Source of the DNA: Cerrena zonata | Lineage: Eukaryota; Basidiomycota; Agaricomycetes; Polyporales; Cerrenaceae | Direction: 5' to 3' | Assembly: GCA_038087015.1 (NCBI GenBank) | Contig: JASBNA010000066.1 | Coordinates: forward strand, 124,001-188,000 | Length of the DNA: 64,000 nucleotides | Part shown: in pieces, positions 21,185-30,439 of the stretch | Layout: the number at the start of each line of letters is the position of its first letter | Position numbering within the stretch: the first letter of the stretch is position 1 | Program-made: the position numbers and the translations under genes | Notes under the pieces: model-generated | What the model was told of the DNA's origin: nothing | Database searches by the model: none | What the model saw: only the letters and a program-made list of their open reading frames with translations

Positions 21185-21259
21185 GGTATACCAGTGGTAT
21201 GTCATTGGTATACCACTGGCAGTTGGTATACAGTTGGTATTGGCATTCAACTTGTATAC
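21185..21259. repeat. Cluster of GTATAC palindromes with a 10-bp inverted repeat
   Basis: GTATAC occurs four times in 75 bases: GGTATACC at 21185-21192 and 21207-21214, GTATAC at 21226-21231 and 21254-21259. CCAGTGGTAT at 21191-21200 and ATACCACTGG at 21210-21219 are perfect inverted copies 9 bases apart. Reads like a binding array for a dimeric protein or a small cruciform. Confidence 0.75.
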
Positions 21260-21433
21260 CATGTGCTCAATCTATCACTTCATTCTCGAACTCTCGAACG
21301 TTGCACTAGTGGCCTGGTATCTTCAACCGACGAGGCCTGCCAAGAAAGATGTTGGTTGTGTTGTATGTTAGACTGGTATTGTCAATTTTGTAAAATTTTC
21401 AATTTTCATCTTTTGTTCGTTGTTCCATCTTTT

Positions 21434-21475
21434 GTTTTATTTTGTTTTATTTTGTTTTATTTTGTTTTATTTTGT
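21434..21475. repeat. TTTTGTTTTA tandem repeat
   Basis: About four copies of a 10-base T-rich unit in a row. Confidence 0.8.
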
Positions 21476-21525
21476 TGTTTAGTTTGTTCTTATTTTTATT
21501 TATGTTTTGTTGTTACCAACTCGTG

Positions 21526-21582
21526 GTTAAATCCACCAACCCAACCATCTCCAGCTTCGGCTGGTTGGATTGTGGATTTAAC
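21526..21582. repeat. Long imperfect hairpin with UUCG-type tip
   Basis: GTTAAATCCAC plus about 11 further bases (21526-21547) is complementary to 21562-21582, with one bulge and one G-T pair. An alternative inner stem, CCAGC-TTCG-GCTGG (21551-21564), closes on a TTCG tetraloop. In either form about 20 base pairs lie in 57 bases. Confidence 0.75.
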
Positions 21583-22398
21583 TCTGCCTTTTTCGTGCCT
21601 CTGCATTCGCCGGATTGTCGATCCGTTAACTTAAACCTACATGATGATGTATCTGTCAAATGCTGGGATCGGGGGATCCGAGAATCCCCCGTATTGTAGC
21701 CAAATTCTTCTCTGAGCTCGGTATTGCTAGTAGAAAATCTCAACGATTACCAGTTGGAATCATCTCGTACCTGTTGGGAGCGTAATTGTTCTTGAGCGAG
21801 GCTTGTTTTCTTTTGTTTCGGTTATTTCATTGTTTGTCTTTGCCTTTGGCTTCTCTCATCCAATGGGAGAAGTTCCAAGTATTCCGGAGGGTGGCATCGA
21901 TTGAGCTTCTTGCCATCAATCAGGTTCGACTTGCGCTGCTTAACTCCTAATTCCCCAGGAATCGGTGGGCGTTGGCCAGATCTGTCAAGTTTAACCGTTG
22001 CCCATTGTGCGCTCTGTTGTTTATCTGATCCAGACAATTTTGACTCTGACACCCACGATTGCAATTTGTCAGCCCCCATATCTAGTGGATTCACGCTGGT
22101 TACACGGGGGATCTCTCGACTTACGAGCCTGTGGCTAGCCACCTCGATCAGTTGGACTGTAATAGTTAATTTCCACCAAGAGTTTACTAGTTTTGCTGAG
22201 TCTGGCCAATTTCATGTAGTAGCGGTTGTTCCTAACTAAAACAAGAAAAGCAGTTGCTAATTCCGTTGAATGGGTTAACTACGGGAATACCTTTTACAAT
22301 AAGCAGACAATAGAGTTGACCAGCAAACGGTAGAAAAGAACATGTGGTTTGTCCTTTTGGTAGCAAGACTACTTCAAGGGTTTAATCCAGCCCTGCCT

Positions 22399-22404
22399 CA
22401 CGTG
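22399..22404. promoter_or_regulatory. CACGTG (Cbf1-type) site
   Basis: TCACGTGA centred palindrome, 80 bases downstream of the YJU3 stop and more than 3 kb upstream of PDC2; no obvious target gene. Confidence 0.4.
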
Positions 22405-22482
22405 ACGGGTCACCTTCTGGTGATGTAATAATTCTCTGATTACGCGTAAGATAATATCATAACATTAAATATACATATACAC

Positions 22483-23391
22483 TTATTCATTCAAGAAATT
22501 AACCACATCATTAAATACTTCGTTGAAAATGACATCATTTTCAATCAATAAAGAGTGTCGACCATTTTGAATGGGGAGAAACTTCTTATTAATTTTTTCT
22601 CCTAATAAATTAATAAAAGCACTGGTACCTTTAATCCAATTAACATTATCGTCGGTACCATGGCAAACCAACAAGGATATTTTTGGATCGAATTTGGCAA
22701 CGTAGTCTTCCTTGGTTAAAATATGACCTCGGGCAAACATATCATTAAATTGACGGGCAGTACCAATCAATTTAGTATCATGTTTGGCAATGTACTCAAT
22801 CCATTTAGGATTAGAAGTAATATAGTTATACTTCAATTGCGAATCAAACTTCATGTTTGGAAATAACCGGTTGATAATCGGCGCACCAATTCTTATAAAA
22901 ATATTAGGCTCGGTCTTGGGATGTAACTTAATTAAAGGCCCAATAGCAAAGATCTTCTTAATGGAATTTTTGTACTTCCCCTTAATGGCATAGTTAAGTA
23001 CAATAGCACCCCCCATGGAGTGACCAGCCAATATGAATTTTTCCTCCTGGTCACTTCTTTGTTCTAAATTATGTTTAATCATAAAATCTAAATCATCAAA
23101 TGTATGATATTCGTCGGTTTTACCCACATACTCGCCTGGAGAAGTTTCTCCGGCTCCTCTTTGATCAAAGAAAAAAATCTCGTACCCGTATTGACTCAAC
23201 TTATCAAAGGCCTCCGTATATATTGAAGAGTGTTCTGCAAACCCGTGAACGTAGATTATCTTGCCTTTATACTCAACATTTTCCGGCACTTTCCAAGTCA
23301 CCGTTTTGAAATTAATTTTATCGTACTCAATAAACTCAACCAAGGGGGTTTCCTTTGGTTCATAGGGAATCGGAACACTAGAATCTCCCAT
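22483..23391 (-). CDS. YJU3: YJU3-like monoacylglycerol lipase
   Basis: 302 residues (yeast Yju3 is 313). Alpha/beta hydrolase of the serine aminopeptidase S33/monoacylglycerol lipase group. Visible features are the oxyanion region IIYVHGFAEHSSIY, FFFDQRGAGETSPG, the nucleophile elbow AGHSMGGAIVLNYA, the acid in LLVCHGTDDNV and the catalytic His in NGRHSLL. Yju3 hydrolyses monoacylglycerols and fatty acid ethyl esters at lipid droplets and the outer mitochondrial membrane. Complete, with start at 23391. Confidence 0.92.
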   Translation of the reverse strand: MGDSSVPIPYEPKETPLVEFIEYDKINFKTVTWKVPENVEYKGKIIYVHGFAEHSSIYTEAFDKLSQYGYEIFFFDQRGAGETSPGEYVGKTDEYHTFDDLDFMIKHNLEQRSDQEEKFILAGHSMGGAIVLNYAIKGKYKNSIKKIFAIGPLIKLHPKTEPNIFIRIGAPIINRLFPNMKFDSQLKYNYITSNPKWIEYIAKHDTKLIGTARQFNDMFARGHILTKEDYVAKFDPKISLLVCHGTDDNVNWIKGTSAFINLLGEKINKKFLPIQNGRHSLLIENDVIFNEVFNDVVNFLNE

Positions 23392-24525
23392 ACTGTGTCT
23401 TGCTAATAAAGAAAAATGGTAGTAAATTCCTCCCTGATTCCCAAATGCTTTTTATAAGCTCTCGTAAAAAAATGGGTTGGGTATTTTCGGACCCGGCACT
23501 TAAAGTATCCTTTTCACCTGCCGATGCCAGTCATTTTTTTTTTTTGCTTTCTTTTTTCCCTTCCTTAGCCCTTTGCTATTTCTTTACCTTCCTATTTGCT
23601 TATTTCCTTGCTGATCTCCCACTTATCTTTATATCTACTTTTAATAGTCCTGTGATTGCCTAACAATAGAATTATAAATAGCCTAACTACATTAAGCTTC
23701 GGTTGTTGGGCTTTGATTGTGATTTTGTATTGTCTTTTAACCTTGTTTGGAACAATAAGCACCGATTGTGTTTTTAGTTCCTGCCGAACCGCGGACAACC
23801 TCGCTGGTGTCTGGGTGTGGGTGCGCAGGGTGCGGCTATCGCTCATGTGATCGTTAACACCCTTGAGCCCATCTAAATGGCCACCACTAGCATCCGCTTA
23901 CCTGGTTTAACAAAACATGGGAGATTATGGCGGAATTTCATGGCCCAGGTGTATTGGGGATGGGAATTTCACTCTTGTGTTGCTGCTTGTTGGTAATTTC
24001 ACTTTTTTGCAATCAAATGGGCTCGCTCCGTACACCAGGGTCCTATTGTCTTTCTTGCCCGATGGCATTGTAAAGAGAGATTGTTGCTAATCTTCACTGT
24101 CTAAAGTTGCAACCATTGCTTGATGAATGGTATGATTTATCTAAGATTTCATGATGATCTTTTGTTATTGTCTGCGCTTATCTTTTGCTATTGTCTTATT
24201 GGTGTTTCATTCGGATGATTTTCATTCGGATGATTTTCATTAGGATGATTTGCCTCCAGTGTGGACCCTCCAGCAACCAGTCTAGACTTGCCTCCGCAAT
24301 CGTCTGGATGATCTATAAGTATCTATTCCTCCTGGTGATTCATTGGGCCACTGGCCATCGCCAGTGATGGAATTCTCTGGTGTCTGGGTCGCGGGAAGCT
24401 TGACCGGGGGGCAAACACCCGCACACCAGGAGTCTCTCACAGCAACAAGACAAAATTCATCGACCTTTTATTTTTAGCTAGTTGATTTCGATACTCTTTA
24501 CGTATCTTGATAATTGAATTTCGAT
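23392..24525. other. Divergent YJU3/PTC1 intergenic region
   Basis: 1.1 kb without a supported gene. It holds a poly(T) run (23535-23545), three related GGTGT-rich words (23804-23819, 24377-24389 and, inverted, 24411-24430) that look like Rap1-type sites, and a 15-bp direct repeat (TTCATTCGGATGATT, about 24208-24252). Confidence 0.5.
24411..24428 (+). promoter_or_regulatory. Rap1-like site upstream of PTC1
   Basis: GCAAACACCCGCACACCA contains ACACCCGCACACC, a full match to the classical Rap1 consensus ACACCCRYACAYM. It lies about 100 bases before the PTC1 ATG. The same 18 bases occur upstream of MRPL51 at 53586-53603. Confidence 0.6.
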
Positions 24526-25584
24526 ATGCTGACTGTGACTCACAATGACCGTTCATCTTCTTCGCTGTCTATAACTAAGATTGCAAGCGGATCCAAACTG
24601 AAGAATAACTCATCTTCCAACTTATCCGATCCCTTTTATGGGCTTTCTTTTAAAGTGGGTGTTGCTGAAAATAAAAATACTGCTTATCGAGCTAAAATGG
24701 AAGATGTTCATACTTATGTAGCGAATTTTGCTGAACGATTAGATTGGGGGTATTTTGCTATATTCGATGGTCATGCTGGTAAACAATCGGCTAGATGGTG
24801 TGGTAATAATTTACATAATTTAGTTGAAGATGAAATTATTTCTTTAGAAGATTCAAATTCGAATGATGAGATTAATAATGCGGCTCCTTTATCAGGTAAA
24901 TATGATATTAAGGATATTCTACATAATTCTTTTGTTAAGGCTGATGAATTAATTGAAAAAGATGGTAATGGCTCGTCAGGTTGTACTGCTGCAGTAGCAG
25001 TACTTAGGTGGGAAACTAATGATGACTCAAATAGCAATATTAATAATAATTCAACTGAAAAATCAAACCAATTTGATTTTATCCCAAATTCTTCTCACAA
25101 ACGAATGTTATACACTTCAAACGTTGGTGATCTGCGTATAATACTATATCGCGATGGTAAACCTTATAGATTAACCTATGATCATAAAGCTCTGGATGAT
25201 AATGAAATTAATCGTATTAGAGATCAAGGTGGGTTGATTATGAAAAATCGCGTTAATGGTGTATTGGCCGTTACCAGATCTTTAGGTGATTCGTATATGA
25301 AAAATTTGGTTATTGGTAGACCTTTCACCACTTCAACAGAAATTACTCCTCAAGATGAATTTATGATTTTAGCCTGTGATGGGGTTTGGGACGTCATATC
25401 AGATTTAAAAGCTTGTCAATTTGTCAGTGAAATCTTCAGACAACAAAACGAAATTGGTCAACCTTATGATACTCAAAGTGCTGCTAAAAAATTATGTCAA
25501 TTAGCAATGGATAACGCTACTACTGATAATGTTACGGTTATGATTGTTAAATTTGAAAAAAATGTCTTTGATAATAAAAGTTAA
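24526..25584 (+). CDS. PTC1: PTC1, type 2C protein phosphatase
   Basis: 352 residues. The PP2C core carries all metal and catalytic motifs: VGVAENKNTAYRAKMEDVHT, FAIFDGHAGKQSARW, NVGDLRIILYRDGKPYRLTYDHKA, MKNRVNGVLAVTRSLGD, ILACDGVWDVISD and TTDNVTVMIV. Yeast Ptc1 acts on HOG, cell-integrity and organelle-inheritance pathways. The frame opens at a TTG at 24514, but the first ATG is 24526. Codon 223 is CTG in DHKA-x-D, where yeast Ptc1 has Ser, supporting CUG = Ser. An insert at about residues 105-125 and a short Asn/Ser stretch near 170 make it longer than the S. cerevisiae protein (281). Confidence 0.94.
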   Translation: MLTVTHNDRSSSSLSITKIASGSKLKNNSSSNLSDPFYGLSFKVGVAENKNTAYRAKMEDVHTYVANFAERLDWGYFAIFDGHAGKQSARWCGNNLHNLVEDEIISLEDSNSNDEINNAAPLSGKYDIKDILHNSFVKADELIEKDGNGSSGCTAAVAVLRWETNDDSNSNINNNSTEKSNQFDFIPNSSHKRMLYTSNVGDLRIILYRDGKPYRLTYDHKALDDNEINRIRDQGGLIMKNRVNGVLAVTRSLGDSYMKNLVIGRPFTTSTEITPQDEFMILACDGVWDVISDLKACQFVSEIFRQQNEIGQPYDTQSAAKKLCQLAMDNATTDNVTVMIVKFEKNVFDNKS

Positions 25585-25761
25585 TTTAGATATTTATTAT
25601 TCCTATTAGTGTTTTGTTTCTTCATCCTACTATTATTATTACGTCTAATTCTTTTTTAAAGTCACTTATCATCGTGCTACGATTTAATGAATTTTCTTTT
25701 TCCCTGTTATTGCATCTATAGATAACCTAAAATAAAAAAAAAAAATAAGATCTTATATTGC

Positions 25762-28700
25762 CTAAATGGTGTTAATTTCATTAATATCTTCATTAGTAGT
25801 TTCTTCTTCCTCCTCTTCAAGTTGACGTAAATTTTCTGCTTTAATTTTAGGACGGTAAAATTTTAATGCTAAACTACTTGTTATAACACTAACCGATGAA
25901 AATGCCATTGCTGCACTAGCCCAAACTGGACTCAATCTAGAATTATTATATGGATAGATTACTCCAGCTGCAATAGGTATACCAATACAATTATAAATCA
26001 AACTCCAACCAAAATTAAATTTAACTCTTCTAAACACAACCCTCGATAAATTAAATAATGTAACTAAGGTTACTAGGGGATGTAATTTATTTAATAAAAT
26101 GAAATCACTAGATGTCACCGCTAAATCAGCCCCAGATGCAAGAGCAATTCCAACATCTGCTGCTGATAATGCCGGTGCATCATTAATTCCATCTCCAATC
26201 ATTGCAACAATATTGTTATTCTTCAATTTTTGAATCATTTTAATTTGTGATTGCTTTTGATCTGGCAATACTTCACTGATTATATGATTTGGTAAAATTC
26301 CAATTTCTTTCCCAATAGCATCAGCAGTTAATTTATTGTCACCAGTAATCATCCAACACTCAATACCAATCTTATTTTGCAAATAGTCCATCACTAGACG
26401 TGTTTCTTTCCTAACTTGATCTCGACATGCTAATATTAATACTAAATGAAACCCGTCATCTTCAAACAATTCAAAACATTTAACTGCCACCAAGATAACT
26501 GACTTACACTCAGTTTTCCACTTGTTCAATAATTCGGTTTGTTCGGTAGTAATCTCAACCGAATTATCTTTCATCAATGATTCATTTCCTAATATGACTT
26601 GCTTTGGTCTATATTTATTCCACAATTCTCCAGAATTATCATCGAGAATTATTTCTCCTTTAAGCCCCTTACCAGGGACATTTTCAACTTGCGGAACCTT
26701 ATTCTGAGATGGTTGAATATTTTGAAATTGGTGATTTCCTTCAATAAATGTCTTAACGGCTTTAGAAATTGGATGTTTTGACGAAATCTCTAAATCTCTG
26801 GTGACTTGTAACGCAAGCTTCTTTATGAATTGAATTCTTTCTTCTAATTTTACCTGTTTTGTGATAAATCCAAAATCAGTAACTTTTAGTTCCCCATAAG
26901 TTAATGTTCCAGTTTTATCAAAGCATGCAACATTAGCATTAGCTCCATCTTGAAATGCTACACCTCCACCTTTGGCTAAAATTCCATATTTCGCAGCTAA
27001 ACCGGATCCAACGAATAATGCTGTTGGTGCAGCTAAACCCAATCCACATGGACAGGCAATTACAAAAACTGCAATAGCAAATTCAAGCGACCAAACAGTC
27101 CAACCACCAATATCAACATCGAGATAATCATCAGGTAATTTTCCAGAGTAGGCCAATCCTATCCAAACCACAAAGGTTATAACCGCCAATAGAACAATGA
27201 TTGGAACAAAATATCCAGTCAATAAATCGGCAGTACGAGCAATTGGAGCCTTTCTCAATTGACCATCACGTACAGTACTAACAATTTGATCTATGAGTGA
27301 GTCTCCTTCCAAGCTGATAATTTTAGCAATGATAGAATTGTTACCAGAATTAACTGTACCTGAAAAAATCTGATGACCAGGTGAATGCTTTACTGGTATT
27401 GATTCCCCAGTTAATGCAGATTCATCGAATTCACTATTACCTTGAATAATGATACAATCAACTGGTGGGGATTCACCAGATGCAATAATGATCAAGTCGT
27501 CAGCTTCCAAGTATTTGGTTTCAATTAACTGGCCTTTATCGTATTTGGTATCACCATCTGAAGTCTTAATTGGCTCAACTAATGTAGCCTGATGGACTTT
27601 TAGTTCACTCAATCCTGATATGGCATCAGCAGTCTTAGATTTAGAGATCATTTCTAATAATCTACCTATTAATAAGAAGAATGACAAGAATACAACTGAG
27701 TCAAAATATGTTGTATGGAGACCTTGGTGAGTGTGACGCTCTTGTCTAGAAGCTAAGATAAGTAAAGCTATACTTGCGAAATATGAAACGGAAGTACCAA
27801 GGGATACTAATAGATTCATGGAACCGAATCTGAATATTCTCTTTTTGTAAGAGTTTCTATGGGTCCATAATGACCAAATTTCTTTCAATGCTTTAATATG
27901 GAATATATCAGCTGCAAAGAAATAAACTGGAGTTGCTAATATTAATAAGATCCAAGTATTTCTGGAAACATTTCCAACCCAGATTGGTTCTTCAACCCAC
28001 ATTCTAAATTTATTTGAGGAAGGTAGTAAGGACATGGCAACAACCCCAAAGATAAAGGTAGGTATCGTAAACGCAATTGCGATTAACAATCTTCTGACAA
28101 CTTTCATAGTTTCCCGTCTGGTTAATTTGCGTAAATGTTCATCCATGGAAACAGACTCAATGAGTTTACATTGGAAAGTACCTTCTTTGTCACTGTCAAT
28201 TTTATACCCAGGGTCATTATCAGTTGGATGAAGATGGTTAAGATCGTCAAGAAATCTTCTAATTGTTAAGTTACTCTCTTGATTAGGAATATATGTGAAT
28301 TTGATAAAAGGATGTTTTAATGTGATTGGGTCTTCAATGACAATAGCTTCACCAAAGCTATTCAAGTAATTGGTGATGATTTCAGGGCAATGACCACAAT
28401 ACATTCCTTCAACCCCAACATTTATAGATCTTGAACTCTTTTTCCCTGAGGTATAATTGATTTTATCAACGGAAACCACTTCAAAGTCGAATCCGCAATC
28501 TTCAACAGTTTCTTTTAATTTAGCTAGGTTGTCTTCGCTTTCATCTATTGAGTCTTCCATTACAAATGTACCTGATTTAGTGACGACATTAATTCCATTT
28601 TCCAATACAAATGATAAATCTTTGACAGCACTTTGGATTGAATTGGCACAAGCAGCACAAGTGATACCACCAATGATAGCAGTGACTTTAAGGTTGATAG

Positions 28701-29556
28701 ACCTTTGGACCGGAAGCACTTCAACTAGGCGACATTCAAACCCTGAATCTTCAACGGCATTTACAATACTATTAATGATGTGTTTATTTGGAATAATCAC
28801 AACTGCTGAGTGCTGTATGAGATTAACTGAATAATTGGCTTCACCTTCAGCATTTTTGGTACTAATATTCTCCGACTCAAGAATATTTTGAATAGTTTCT
28901 GAAACAGAACCAACACAAGATGAACATGTCATTCCCGATACAAGAAAGACAGCACGATACTCCTGGGAAGGTTTTGCAACAACAGTTTCAAATGATTCTT
29001 GAGGCAAACTCTCTTGAGAACCAAGTTTGGATGACGATGAACTAGAAAACATGCTTTTTCTCTTCTTTGACTGGGCAGAAGAGTTCAAACAAGCCTGACA
29101 GTACTTTAAATGCTGTTTTTCGTTTTGGTGACTTTCAAAACGGGAAAACAAATTAAACCAGTCCGATATATTACCAACTTTTTGAACAGCTGCAGAGTGA
29201 TTAGCATCGTGAACCTGAGAGTGTAAGATTAGTTCGTTTTCCTCGAAAAACTCCCATGATAGTACATTGAAACCGCTTTTCGTGATAGCCTTCACAATTT
29301 TCTTGATATAATGTTGTAGCATTGATGGTGAACCAGCGTTCACACCATTATTTGAGTTTTCATAATAAAAGTCAAGTTCTTTATTGTTAAGTTTATAAAC
29401 AACAACTTCCGAATCGTGATAAGCTTGCCTTTCAGGTGGGGTACTGGAGGTCTCGTCAGCAGGCTTTATGAAAAGAAACTTGGAGAGCGAAGCGTGAATG
29501 GCTTCTTCACAATCCTTGCAGTGGACGTTTGATAAGCTGAGATGAAGTCTTTCCAT
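25762..29556 (-). CDS. CCC2: Copper-transporting P1B-type ATPase (CRP1/CCC2 family)
   Basis: 1264 residues. CxxC metal-binding domains lie at the N-terminus: HCKDCEEA (residues 12-19), GMTCSSC (about 209), GITCAAC (about 298) and GMYCGHC (about 388), with an extra CQAC near 152. The pump core follows: ALTGES, IACPCGLGLAAPTALFVGSG (the copper-path CPC in the sixth helix, about 835), FDKTGTLTYGE, SSKHPISK and GDGINDAPALSAADVGIA. Four N-terminal domains and the length resemble Candida CRP1, the plasma-membrane copper-resistance pump, more than two-domain yeast Ccc2, which loads copper in the Golgi for Fet3. Which role it has here is not decided by sequence alone. Confidence 0.92.
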   Translation of the reverse strand: MERLHLSLSNVHCKDCEEAIHASLSKFLFIKPADETSSTPPERQAYHDSEVVVYKLNNKELDFYYENSNNGVNAGSPSMLQHYIKKIVKAITKSGFNVLSWEFFEENELILHSQVHDANHSAAVQKVGNISDWFNLFSRFESHQNEKQHLKYCQACLNSSAQSKKRKSMFSSSSSSKLGSQESLPQESFETVVAKPSQEYRAVFLVSGMTCSSCVGSVSETIQNILESENISTKNAEGEANYSVNLIQHSAVVIIPNKHIINSIVNAVEDSGFECRLVEVLPVQRSINLKVTAIIGGITCAACANSIQSAVKDLSFVLENGINVVTKSGTFVMEDSIDESEDNLAKLKETVEDCGFDFEVVSVDKINYTSGKKSSRSINVGVEGMYCGHCPEIITNYLNSFGEAIVIEDPITLKHPFIKFTYIPNQESNLTIRRFLDDLNHLHPTDNDPGYKIDSDKEGTFQCKLIESVSMDEHLRKLTRRETMKVVRRLLIAIAFTIPTFIFGVVAMSLLPSSNKFRMWVEEPIWVGNVSRNTWILLILATPVYFFAADIFHIKALKEIWSLWTHRNSYKKRIFRFGSMNLLVSLGTSVSYFASIALLILASRQERHTHQGLHTTYFDSVVFLSFFLLIGRLLEMISKSKTADAISGLSELKVHQATLVEPIKTSDGDTKYDKGQLIETKYLEADDLIIIASGESPPVDCIIIQGNSEFDESALTGESIPVKHSPGHQIFSGTVNSGNNSIIAKIISLEGDSLIDQIVSTVRDGQLRKAPIARTADLLTGYFVPIIVLLAVITFVVWIGLAYSGKLPDDYLDVDIGGWTVWSLEFAIAVFVIACPCGLGLAAPTALFVGSGLAAKYGILAKGGGVAFQDGANANVACFDKTGTLTYGELKVTDFGFITKQVKLEERIQFIKKLALQVTRDLEISSKHPISKAVKTFIEGNHQFQNIQPSQNKVPQVENVPGKGLKGEIILDDNSGELWNKYRPKQVILGNESLMKDNSVEITTEQTELLNKWKTECKSVILVAVKCFELFEDDGFHLVLILACRDQVRKETRLVMDYLQNKIGIECWMITGDNKLTADAIGKEIGILPNHIISEVLPDQKQSQIKMIQKLKNNNIVAMIGDGINDAPALSAADVGIALASGADLAVTSSDFILLNKLHPLVTLVTLFNLSRVVFRRVKFNFGWSLIYNCIGIPIAAGVIYPYNNSRLSPVWASAAMAFSSVSVITSSLALKFYRPKIKAENLRQLEEEEEETTNEDINEINTI

Positions 29557-30439
29557 TGTGAAAAAACGGACAAAAACAATAATACACGAATGCCTTCTCG
29601 ACTAATACTTATCGTCTCCAAGTATTATACTATCAGTTATAAAAACTAGCTATCAAATTTCAGAACGTAGACTTTGCATCTATATTTATTGCAAAAGCTT
29701 CTGTACAGTTTGACAGTCTGAGAGATTTTTGCTAGTGAAGATGCTAACAAAACAAAAAAAAAAAAGCAAAAAAAGAATCATCTATGCGATATCTTGAGCG
29801 ACTTTCGCTACTTGGGATAAGGCTACGGCTAAAACCACCTGCAATGCGATAAGGTCCATTTGCAATGGATGGCAAATTGCTTTGGTATCGCTTCCAGTTC
29901 CACTCAAGGATAGTTTGTAGATTGAAATATGGTCACAGCTCTGTGTCCGGTGATTTGAGCATTTTTCGAAGATTTCGGCAGTATAACAAACTAGGTTAAT
30001 GGTAGGGTAGAGGGAAGGGCAGGGCAATGACTAGTTATTGAGTGTGTCTCGTAATAAAGCACATTAATTACAACTAATTGACTTAGTTTGGCTTATTCGA
30101 TTTTTTCGTTGCTGATACAACGGCTGCAACAGACTCAATTGCAAAGACTTTGTGAGCTGCATTGACCTTCCAAGGTAGCACAGATGGTTGGATCACTTTT
30201 AAGAATAGTGACTGCCTTGTTTGAAGCTTGAATACCAATTATTAACATATTCAATTGGGGTTTAAGGTTATCATTTGGATAGCACGGTCACGTGACTTGA
30301 GATCATTTTACTCAATCAATTTTCATCGATTTTTTTTGCAAACTAAATGCAATTGATATATTATCATATTATTAATCAGTTGGGGGACTAAAAGTTGGTG
30401 TATAAGTAAAGTAGGTGTCTCAATTTCAAAGGATTAAAT
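29557..30439. other. Intergenic region with Cbf1 site
   Basis: Divergent spacer between the copper ATPase and the acetyltransferase. A minus-strand ORF of 81 codons (29782-30027) has no recognisable similarity. TCCATTTGCAATGGA at about 29858-29872 is a small palindrome. The CACGTG at 30289-30294 is the only convincing regulatory site. Confidence 0.5.
30289..30294. promoter_or_regulatory. CACGTG (Cbf1) site upstream of the acetyltransferase
   Basis: The palindrome TCACGTGA, 150 bases upstream of the ATG of a sulfur amino-acid gene. Cbf1-Met4-Met28 bind TCACGTG in sulfur-gene promoters of yeasts. Confidence 0.7.

Larger units (their letters stand above)
19079..22482. other. 3.4-kb gene-free region upstream of PDC2
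   Basis: No conserved ORF, tRNA or rRNA found on either strand. The half nearest PDC2 (19.1-20.5 kb) is A-rich on the plus strand and holds five long poly(A) tracts. 20.6-22.4 kb is more GC-balanced and contains several inverted repeats, a TTTTATTTTG repeat and CACGTG at 22399-22404. A long regulatory region for PDC2 (plus the 3' flank of YJU3) is the simplest reading; an untranslated RNA or decayed element is possible. Confidence 0.5.

Noticed and set aside
20816..22239. Several 60-180 codon ORFs in the PDC2 upstream region
   Set aside because: Overlapping in several frames on both strands, with no recognisable motif; composition does not resemble the coding genes here.
29782..30027. 81-codon minus-strand ORF before the acetyltransferase
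   Set aside because: No family similarity, and it occupies a divergent promoter region; kept only as a note.
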